Positions 8,884 to 19,351 of a DNA stretch of 21,421 bases are shown piece after piece; position 1 is the stretch's first letter; every line of letters starts with the position of its first letter. The translations under genes were made by a program, and so were the position numbers. This DNA comes from Pelargonium cotyledonis (Eukaryota > Streptophyta > Magnoliopsida > Geraniales > Geraniaceae): contig JAYMTA010001164.1 of NCBI GenBank assembly GCA_036897625.1, positions 1 to 21,421 on the forward strand. The letters run 5' to 3'. The notes below the pieces were generated by a model. That model saw only the letters and a program-made list of their open reading frames with translations, ran no database searches and was not told the DNA's origin.

Positions 8884-9365
8884 AAACCTTGAAAAACTTG
8901 TACACATTATAGCTCCATTCCTCTGGCCTCCAATTAGTACAGAAAATGATGATGATGCATGCACCAACAAGAGTCAGTCCTAGCCAGACACCATTTGATG
9001 GGGTCACAGAGCACCTTAACAAACTATCTTATGACTCAACTAACAATTCATTCCTCAGTTGGGGATACCCCCAACTATGTAACCAAATTTAACGTTTTGT
9101 ACTTTGACATGCACAGTTCTTGTAGGAGTGAGCTAGAAAGAGAAATGAGATTATAAACCCAATTTTTAATAACTCCAGGAAGCAATATTCAGTAATTTCA
9201 ACATTGATTGATTCCCAAGCTGCTTATTATCATTATAAATATCATGCATATTACATGTACAATCACTCAACCCAAAACAAATGAACAAAAAAAACAAAAA
9301 AAGACAACTTTCAAAGAGAGAGATGCCAAATATTACAGTTTATGATGTCTCCATACCACAGTACT
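8884..9365. other. Spacer between RLP promoter and BAG6 3' end
   Basis: No gene. The portion from about 9220 to 9365 is the likely 3'UTR of BAG6 on the minus strand. It includes a T-rich stretch and, near 9220, minus-strand ATGATAATAAGC that could serve as a poly(A) signal. The rest (8884-9200) shows no feature I can name. Confidence 0.4.
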
Positions 9366-12300
9366 TCAATTCATGGATTGGCTAAAGCGGGAAGATCCAG
9401 ATGGAAGTCGTCTTTGCCTTGGGTGAGTTTTTAGTTTCTTCTTCCTCTTTGATAACTTCTTCTCCAGTTCTTTTACTCTTCCGGTCAAGTTGGATATCAC
9501 TGTCAACTGCTCCTTCCCTGTCTCCATTAACTTGGCCATCACCTCTCTCATTTTCTCATTCTCTTCAAATAGCCTTCTGTCCACATCCATGTAAATCTGC
9601 TGTGCCTCTCCTTTTTCCTTTTGTTGCTCTGTAGATTTTGCTTCCACCAAGAGGGTATTGTCAGTCCTATGAGGCTGGTCATTCTCACATTCTATTTCAA
9701 TTTGCTCAACCAGAGCCTCTTGCTCGACATCTTCACTTTCATTACCCTGCTTCTCAGTCTCTGTGCCTGGCTCTTGAATTTCACTTCTCATTTGACCCTC
9801 TTCTTCCTTCTCGCAAGAGACTGCTGCTGCCTGGTTCATGTCATACTTGGTATCAGTAAATGGACCTCTCAGTTCTCCTGGTTCCATTTCTTGCTTTTCA
9901 TCTGCTTCTTCTTCTCCTTCATGTGCTTCTCCTTCTTTCTCTAGCTGTGACAATACTGAGGCAGTAGTACCCTCAGATGGAGATTCTGTTTCTTGCTGCT
10001 TAACCATGTCTACAACCTCTACTCGTGGATCCTCAATTTGATCTGCAGCATCTCCTATGACTTCATTGTCATCATAAGTTCCACCCTTTAGTCCTTCGCA
10101 CAGTTCAGTGACATCCACTATTTCCAGTGCCTGCTGCTCTTTTAGGTTCCTTGGAGCCTCATCCTTTGTTTGAGATGCATCTGTAGATATATCATATTGA
10201 CTCTTATCACCACTTTGGCTTTCAAATTCAGGCACCTGGACATCCATTTCAACTGCCCCTAAAAGAGCTTGTTGGCAGCTGTCAAGTTCAGGCACTTCAG
10301 GAACCACGTCGGCTGCCTCTACAGGCAATTCTGCTAGACGACTTGCATCTTTATAGCAATCTGAAACTGCCGGTTCAAGTTCAAGCACTTTAGGATCCAC
10401 TTCGGCTGCCTCTACAGGCAATTCTGCTAGAAGACTTGCACCTTTATAGCAATCTGAAACTGCCTGTTCAAGTACGGGCGCTTCAGGATCCACTTTGGCT
10501 GCCTCTACAGGCAATTCTGCTAGCAGACTTGCATCTTTATTGCAATCTGAAACTGCTACCAGATCAGCAGGTGAAATGCTATCCACTCCAACATGTAAGA
10601 ACTCGTCCTCCTCAGCGTGTTCTCCCATCTCGGAGCCAAAAGCTTCCTTTGCACTTACTTCTTGCAATGATACCTTCAACTCCTCTACGCCCACTCCAAT
10701 CGTATCATCACAACTCAAGTTCTCTGTCACACTTTCCACGATATCCTCCTCAGAGTTGGTCCTCTTCTCTGCAATTGATGGAAGCTGGACAGTCTGCTCT
10801 TGGTCATTTCTTGCACAGTTGCCACTTTCAATTTGTGTCACTGAAGTGACAGTGAGATCTTCACTTCCAGCTTCCCCCTCTGGTTCTACAATAGATGTCA
10901 ACTCATTTTCTGATCCCATAGATACCTCTTTGTCAACAGTGCTTCGGGAGTCGGGTGAATCCACCACAGCAACAGAACTGTTGCAACTTGATTCATCCAA
11001 CTGGCTACTATGGCATGAGCTTTCACGAAGTCCTTGTTCCGCCTCCTTAGTATGCACTTCATTGATGCCTACATCAGTTACAGCATCAACACGGCGTACA
11101 GGATTAAGACTTGACGCCTCTTCAGTACATTCTTTGGATTTATTGGCCATTAGTGAGTCAAGCTTCTCCTGCAGGGTTACAAGCTCTCTTGCCAGAGATT
11201 TTCTTATTTCCCTAAGACTTGGATGCAATCCCTGAGCATAATAACAAGTATCAAATAAGTAAACTAATTGTGAAATACATGGAAATTTTGATGTTTTAAA
11301 TCTCCTATAGTGAGATAATGAAACTAGCTAATAGTCAATCTCAATGGCACAAAAATAGAAAGATCAGAAGAATACAAGTGTGCAGCTTTAAAGCCAGACC
11401 TGTAGTCACTAATGAAGACTAGGTAACATTAAATACTCCAAATGATAGAACAACTAAGTTGGAACAGTTGGGATCTGTATTTGAACACATACCTGAATGG
11501 AGTCCAATTTCAAAAGCAGTCTCATAATCATTTCTCCAACACATGTCCTTTGCTTATTGTCTTTCAGCAAATCTTCAGAAGACTCCAGAGCTTCAATACG
11601 ATTTCTAACATCAAGGAGCTGCACACGGACTTCAGCTATTTGTTTAAGTTTCTTTAACGGGTCCCATCTTCTCACCTCAAAACCACGGTATGCAGATTGA
11701 ATGAGTACAGCTGCTTCTACATCAGTCAAGCTTCTCTTGCTTCCTTGATATTCATCCTCAGCTGATTTTGAAGGATCCATTTGTTTCGCTCCCTGAACTG
11801 CCTCCTGAGCTGACATGTTCATCTTACTTGTTGATCCTTCATCATTACTTACACTTTCATTTCTACTTTCAACTGCTTCGTCGGATGTTGTGCTCTGTGA
11901 CATCTCTTTGTTGGACTCATCATGCAAGTTGACAGGATGCTCAGAGCGAACATCAGCTTTCAAGTCACCGTCCTTATTCTCAACAGGTTGCCTCTCCATC
12001 ATCTGAATGTCCTTGTTCTCATCAACAGGTTGCCTCTCCATCACCTGAATAGTTCTTGCGCCCTTTCTATTTGGATCCATCTCCTTGTTCTGGATTGATT
12101 CACAAACTTGGGAATCCTTTACAAGATTCTCAGAGTCCATTGCTGCCTCTGCCCGTCTTTTCTGACCAGGTGGACTAGGAGACCTTGAACTACCTTTACC
12201 ATTTTTCTTCTTCGGCAAGGGATCAACTCTTAGACAAACAGGAGGTAACTTTGTTGTCTTAGAAGGAGATGAGGGTTGTTTTTTGCCATTGCTTTCTGAG

Positions 12301-13409
12301 GCTTTGCTCACTCCGTTTTCTGTTTGCTTCAGAGATACACCGACACCTTCTTTTTTGGCATCTTCCGAATTTTTCTCTTCATGGTGTCCTATTTGCATCA
12401 CGGGAATGCTTTTCAGACTGGTTCTGTTCTCCACCATCTTTCCCCCTGTGTCGTCTTGAGTTCCTTTAGGCTCATCTCTTCCCTCAAAGCCATCTGTGTG
12501 CTTCATTGGTAACACCTTGAAAATTTGAGATGGCTTCACAGCAGGTTCTGAATTAGGTATTTCACTGATCTCCCTGCTATCTTCCCTTGTCTTGTGATCA
12601 TTCTTTATTTCTTTTTTACCATCATAAGGCATCCAGATAACAGGAAATGGGAATTTCCTCTTGGTGTCCTCATCTTGTTCATTCTGTGGGCTTCCCTTAC
12701 CCTCACCCTGCTTTAAATATCCAAGGTCCTTTATGTCGAGCGGAAACCAACCATTTGGCCCTTGCTGAAGAAATTCTGATATTTCAGGAGACTTCGCCTG
12801 AGAAGCAACTTTTTCCTGCCCGGCCAACTCCTTTTTCTTCATCATTTCTGGTGGAACCCACACAACTGGATAGGGATGTTTTCCCAACTGAACAGGAATC
12901 AAAGAGTTGTTGTCCATCTTTCCAACATCAGGCTCCATTTCTTGAACCTTCACACTTTTATCTTCTTTCTGGTTACATGCGTGATTAGGGCACCCACAGC
13001 AGTGATTGTTTCTAAGAACATTCTTGTCGTACTCGTACCTAGGCATCTCCACTGAATAATGAGAAGGAGGAATGTACTGAACAGGGTAGAATTGAGGAAA
13101 TGTGAAGTGGTTGTAGTGATATCGTTGTCCTGGAACAAGATGAGGACAAGGAGGTGTAGGAGTGTAATAACCACCAGGAAAACTGTTGTGGCTGCAGCAG
13201 GTATGACATGGAATTGGATAGCCATAGTTGCTGCCATGAGGCCAAGGCGTGCACATGGCAGTATTCAATCCCATTTGAGGTGGAACAGTATTGAATCCCA
13301 TTTGAGGTGGAACAGTCTCCGAAGGTGGGGCTGGAGCAAGATATTGCACAAAAGGCACTTGGTTGCTTTGGTGGGGATAGGAGTTCATTTGTCCGTAAAC
13401 AGGCAGCAT
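9366..13409 (-). CDS. BAG6: BAG family molecular chaperone regulator 6
   Basis: Co-chaperone that binds the Hsp70 ATPase domain through its BAG domain and calmodulin through an IQ motif. In Arabidopsis BAG6 acts in heat response, defence-linked autophagy and cell death control. Coding exons 13409-11493 and 11231-9366 join at CAG|GTATGT..CTCAG|GG in frame and give 1260 residues, longer than the roughly 1040 of the Arabidopsis protein. The N-terminus is Pro/Tyr/Cys-His rich. Two copies of a family motif, YPVVWVPP and FPVIWMPY, follow. The IQ motif IQSAYRGFEVRR (about 570-581) leads into the BAG domain, which spans the splice junction (…KLDSIQ|GLHPSLREIRKSLARELV, to about 665). After that comes a long acidic, Glu-rich region with three 31-residue repeats (866-958), then a coiled coil and a basic tail (LSKRKKKLKTHPRQRR). 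The start is the first ATG of a frame beginning MLPVYGQ, as in other BAG6 proteins. Confidence 0.92.
10275..10553 (-). repeat. Three 93-bp tandem repeats in BAG6 exon 2
   Basis: Units 10553-10461, 10460-10368 and 10367-10275 are exactly 93 bp each and keep the frame. Each encodes a 31-residue unit beginning VSDC[NY]K[DG]AS and containing LAELPVEAA. The units are highly similar, which suggests recent expansion. They lie in the acidic region C-terminal to the BAG domain. Confidence 0.92.
13263..13316 (-). repeat. 27-bp tandem duplication in the BAG6 N-terminus
   Basis: Residues 32-40 (TVPPQMGFN) and 41-49 (TVPPQMGLN) are encoded by two adjacent 27-bp units that differ at very few bases. A second, looser duplication (IQVMERQPVDENKD then IQMMERQPVENKDG) lies around 11970-12050. 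Confidence 0.85.
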
Positions 13410-14880
13410 TCACCAAGACAGTTGTCGATCCTTCAATTAAAACAGTTCTTGTTCCTTCAAGTGGCTGGCAATACCAGCAGCTTTCTGAGCTGGGTAAGAT
13501 TGTCTGTAATCTAGTGAAAAATGAAATTGCCAGTCAGCAAAGCAAACTACTGTGTAAGTGGTATAGAAAGAAGACACAACTAAATAGCACCAAGACTTGT
13601 TTGCATATGTAAAATGCATGACTATTCATTCTCAAAATAGACAATCCTCAAGCAAATTCATAATGGAAATAACAGGACACAAGTTGTTGCCATAGCCTCA
13701 AGCAAAATATATTTCCCAGAACAGAAAAATAAACACTTCATGTGCAAAGCTATCACAAACCATATCTATTATCTGACTATCAGAGCAAATCAATTCCCAA
13801 TTCCCCAATAACTCAAATTGCTACTTTGTACAATTGAAACAGGTCAAACCTATAGACAAAGAAGTTGCTAGCCTCACATTTGTGTATAATTTTTTCCTCC
13901 CAAGGTGTTAAGCCTTCTAAAAAGAGAGAAGATTTCTAATTTTCTGTTATGATTTAACAACAACTAATTCTGTAAAACACGCAAAGTGGGAAAATTCAAG
14001 AAGTTTTGAGGTCAGGCTGTAAACAAAGTTGATCAACTAGAGAAACAACACTTCCTATGTTGGCAGAGCCATTCACCTATGCCCAACTGGTTAACAAATT
14101 TGCAGACTATAGCATAACAGAATTTCTTGCAGGAAAATCATTATCCTCTTCCATTTCCAACCAGTTGGAGGAGAACTGGTAAGGCTAATAAGAAAAGCAC
14201 TGAGCTTGTCTTACATTTTCAATTGCTCCTAAGCTCAGTAGAACATACAAGATCAAAATGAATCCTAAGATAATCCCCTTTTCAAAGCAATTCAAAATAA
14301 CACGCTAACATCACCCAAAATTCTATTTTTATCTTTAACTATTTGTCACAAATTGAAATACATATCCTTGTAGCTTCTTTCAACTTCTCCTATGAGCTTA
14401 GTTCCAAATGTCAGATTGAAACACAAATCTAAACTCCTACATTCTTATATTCAATTAGCAACCATACTCAAATTCCAAGATCAAAATTTACAAAATCAAA
14501 ATCCCTAACAGCATGATTTCAGTTTTCACCACAAACCCAGAATTGAAAATTCTAAATTGTTTTCACAAACATACGGTTGCGACCCACATCATACTCTTAA
14601 GTTTAAAATTCACATCCTCAATCAATTCTCAGTAGCTTAACCTTTCCAGCCAACCAAACTCTAAACAATGCCCGTTAAAATTAAATAAACTGGAGAAATG
14701 AGAAATTAGAGGAACTTACAGTATGAATCCTTGAAATCAGTAAATCCACCGAAACGGTTCCACAAATCCAAATGACTCAGATAATCGGCTCAAATCGGTC
14801 CACCAACCCGGAAACGGAAATAGGATTTTTGCTGTGTCTGTGCTCTAGAGATCGTAGCAGCTGAATCTGATTTATTCGTG
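13410..14880 (-). other. BAG6 5'UTR exon and leader intron
   Basis: On the minus strand the leader would start near 14875-14880, about 30 bases after the TATA box, and end at a good donor T|GTAAGT (14720|14719). It contains no upstream ATG in this first exon. About 1.2 kb of AT-rich DNA without ORFs follows. The best acceptor I see is TTTTTCACTAGATTACAG, ending at 13504, about 95 bases before the ATG; others (GCTCAG, TTGCCAG) are possible. A long leader intron is inferred from the strong donor, the promoter position and the lack of coding sequence. Confidence 0.5.
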
Positions 14881-14902
14881 AGAAGGATTTGAGATATGGC
14901 TG

Positions 14903-14910
14903 TTTATATA
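14903..14910 (-). promoter_or_regulatory. TATA box of BAG6
   Basis: The minus strand reads TATATAAA, a full plant TATA match. It sits about 75-80 bases downstream of the heat shock element and about 185 bases upstream of the 5'UTR splice donor. Confidence 0.6.
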
Positions 14911-14980
14911 TGCGGAGATGATACTATTAGTAGGAGAGATTGATCTGTCCATACCACAAATATCAGTAACTCCTTTCATG

Positions 14981-15003
14981 TTCCACATCTTTCCCGCGCC
15001 TTC
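14981..15003 (-). promoter_or_regulatory. Step-type heat shock element upstream of BAG6
   Basis: On the plus strand TTC falls at 14981-14983, 14991-14993 and 15001-15003, with exactly 7 bases between units. That is the step-type HSE nTTC(n7)TTC(n7)TTCn recognised by heat shock factors. On the minus strand it reads as GAA units every 10 bases. It lies just upstream of the BAG6 TATA box. BAG6 is known as a strongly heat-induced HSF target in Arabidopsis, so position and identity agree. Three TTC by chance is not rare, hence moderate confidence. Confidence 0.5.
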
Positions 15004-15041
15004 TCTCAAACCATGGTGAACTGTCTGGATCTTTCTTCTTT

Positions 15042-15073
15042 ACACGTCACCCTCTCTCTCTTTGACACGTGTC
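15042..15073 (-). promoter_or_regulatory. G-box/ABRE and TGACG-type bZIP sites
   Basis: GACACGTGTC (15064-15073) is a perfect 10-bp palindrome with a G-box core (CACGTG). ACACGTCA (15042-15049) reads TGACGTGT on the minus strand, a TGACG-type hybrid. Both are bZIP (ABF/TGA) or bHLH target types, about 130-170 bases upstream of the BAG6 TATA box. ADH1 lies 1.4 kb away on the other side, so BAG6 is the likelier target. Confidence 0.5.
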
Positions 15074-15360
15074 CCTGCTGAATGCTTAGGTGTCATATAG
15101 TTGAGATGAGGCTGGATCCTATGGAAATGATGCTTTTCACTGCTTTTCTCCAACCGGATACCTATCCACTTATTTCTTTTTCTTTTTTTCTTATTTATAG
15201 TTCCTACTTCATATGCGTACAAGTATACATACCATTGACACTTAACAAAGATTTGGCTTATTAAAACTATTTATTTGGGTATACACGAGAAATGTGAACT
15301 TTAAAGATATGTTATAAGATGATGAATATAAATATATGCGACACACATTCAAAATTAAAT

Positions 15361-16031
15361 GAGTACGCAACAATGTTTTAATATCACATTAGTAAATTTT
15401 CTCTCTTTTTTTTTATGGAAATTCTAATTGTCTTTTCTAGTTCTTCGTCCACATATTTTTTTTAAATCACCGCCAGTCATTTTTGATCGGCGGTGGTTTA
15501 ATTTTTTCTTATTGAATAAACTCATATCGTTCTAAGAAAAAAACAAGTTTTCTCATCAAGACAGCGAGCTTTGGATTTCTTATCATGAGAGCAAGTTTGG
15601 AGTTTCTAGTGTGGATTTCTTGTCATGATGACTAGTTTGAGTTTTTTAGTTGATTTGTGCGGAGTGTTATGCGGCAGTAGTTGTCTCCAATAAGGTGGAG
15701 GCGATTGTTAAAGTTACAGTGGATTTCGAGTCAGAGTGGCTCACTTGATTCAGACCGAAGGGGAGGCTTTCGGTGCCAGCGCCTTTGGTTTGTCTTCCAA
15801 AGATATCTGACTCATCTTAGGTAGTAATTTTTATTTTATTTTTTTGTTAGTGAGTCTGTCATTTTGTGACTCGAGCGTTTGCTCAATTTGCAATTTTTAT
15901 GTTAAACTATGATAGTTGGATTGACATTCGGGTCCCATTAGTGATTGTAAACCTCATGGAGAATGATTTGATATAGTAAAATTATTTTAGTTTTTAGCTA
16001 AAAAAAAAAAAAGAGAGTACACAACAAATGT
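15361..16031 (+). mobile_element. Poly(A) retroposon with target-site duplication
   Basis: GAGTACGCAACAATGT (15361-15376) and GAGTACACAACAAATGT (16015-16031) flank a segment of about 638 bases that ends in 13 A (16000-16012), two bases before the right copy. Long imperfect duplications plus a 3' poly(A) are the marks of target-primed reverse transcription by LINE machinery. The interior has no ORF, so it is a 5'-truncated LINE, a long SINE-like element or a processed RNA copy. It contains two 40-bp imperfect repeats (15571-15610, 15611-15650; roughly three quarters alike) and a hairpin. It lies between the BAG6 and ADH1 promoters. Confidence 0.6.
15468..15495 (+). repeat. GC-rich hairpin inside the retroposon
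   Basis: CACCGCCAGTCA (15468-15479) and TGATCGGCGGTG (15484-15495) can pair over 12 bases with two adjacent mismatches around a TTTT loop. It stands out in AT-rich surroundings. Confidence 0.55.
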
Positions 16032-16532
16032 GGTATCATTTTTGTATTCTTTAGCTAAGAAAAAATTATCAAATCAACATATGTATTCTAAAATAAATAT
16101 TAAAAATATATATCACTTGAGATTAATTGAACGGTACATTTATATGTGAGATCAATTTAACACAAAATAATATCAATAATTTGAGTATCGAACGGAAACA
16201 AAAATAAATTATGTACCAATTTGAAGCAATACTAAATTGAAACAATCCTTAATTGAGGAAGGCGGTGGAAGAAAAACAAATGAAAAGAAGGAAAGAAATC
16301 CAGTAGCGAAGTGAAAGAACAAGGTTGCAGAAAAACAGAGGGATGGTTTGGATTATTATGGTAATGAGATCTCCTCACCAGAAACAACTGCTCTGCTCTA
16401 GTGGCTCTGCTCTCTAGTCTCTTCTCACCAACTCCTTTTGTATTATAAATACCCAATAATACACACTACTCATTCTACACTCACAAACATTTCACTTGAT
16501 CATCATCATAATCATCAGAAAACAAAGAAGCT
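16032..16532 (+). promoter_or_regulatory. ADH1 promoter: GT motif, TATA box, leader
   Basis: TATAAAT at 16444-16450 lies 83 bases before the ATG, giving a leader of roughly 55 bases with a start near 16475. TGGTTT at 16344-16349, about 95 bases upstream of the TATA box, is the GT motif of the anaerobic response element of plant ADH1 promoters. AAACAAA, an anaerobic-gene motif, occurs at 16275-16281. I did not find the GC-motif partner. Induction by low oxygen is therefore likely from family knowledge and only partly shown here. The distal part (16032-16230) is AT-rich with no further feature. Confidence 0.5.
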
Positions 16533-18792
<2,260 letters not shown>

Positions 18793-18968
18793 ACATACTT
18801 ATTTGGAGTCTTTTAATTTGCATTGTCTTTAAAAACGTTGGTATTACTGTTATGTCTGTTTTGCATCTTTTGGTTTCTTTGAATGGGTGAGACTATTTCG
18901 ACTATTTAAAATAAAATCTCTCGTTGCTCTTATATATGTTTGTTTTTTCTGTCTCTAACCTTTTGTAG
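18793..18968 (+). terminator. ADH1 3'UTR with poly(A) signal
   Basis: The T-rich 3'UTR contains AATAAA at 18910-18915, about 120 bases after the stop codon, followed by a T/G-rich stretch (TATATATGTTTGTTTTTT) of the kind found around plant cleavage sites. The Copia LTR begins shortly after. Confidence 0.5.
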
Positions 18969-19339
18969 TGTGTAATTTTACTAAATTTCTTCAAAATAAT
19001 TTTATAAAGCATAAACCGGCTAGGTTGAAACTCATAAATAGAGATAAAGAAAACGAAAGGATCTCACCAAATTGATCGGATCAATTTGTAGAGGCTGAAT
19101 CCGTGAGCGCGGTGCTGAAATTTCAGCCAAGACGGAGCTTGTTTGCCCACTCGAATCTTCAAATCCCTTTCTTCTTTTCTTGCTCTCAACTCTCTCTATT
19201 TTCTGGAAATGCTTGCTACTCTGCTTTTATTCACGCAGCCCCCAATTCTCTGAGAAGAGATAATGAACCAAAAATACCATTTTGCCCTCACATGGCAAAG
19301 TTACCTAATTGCCCCCATTAAATAGGGACAATTCCAATA
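18969..19339 (-). mobile_element. 3' LTR of the Copia element
   Basis: Just after the pol stop, the minus strand has a purine-rich tract AGGGAGGAGGAGAT, matching the polypurine primer of Tnt1-like elements, then TATTGGAATTGTCCC, where the LTR should begin (TG has become TA). The region has a TATA-like AATAAAAGC and a U5-like stretch. The far end is uncertain: TGTGTAATTTTA at 18969, reading ..TTACACA on the minus strand, is my best candidate. No second LTR lies in the window to confirm it. Confidence 0.5.
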
Positions 19340-19351
19340 ATCTCCTCCTCC

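Noticed and set aside
10495..11235. Plus-strand open frame of 246 codons
   Set aside because: It is exactly antisense to BAG6 exon 2. Its Ser/Leu/Thr-rich composition is what the reverse of an acidic coding region gives, and no family is recognisable.
11454..11492. BAG6 exon 1 ending at the in-frame stop at 11454
   Set aside because: A strong donor GTATGT at 11492 and an acceptor at 11232 restore the second half of the BAG domain, so the stop lies in an intron. Retention would give a 651-residue form, which I cannot support from sequence.
13059..13514. Plus-strand open frame of 151 codons
   Set aside because: Antisense to the BAG6 N-terminal exon and leader. Basic, low-complexity product with no motif.
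15040..15264. Two overlapping 60-codon open frames on opposite strands
   Set aside because: They lie in the BAG6 promoter region; neither has similarity or splice context.
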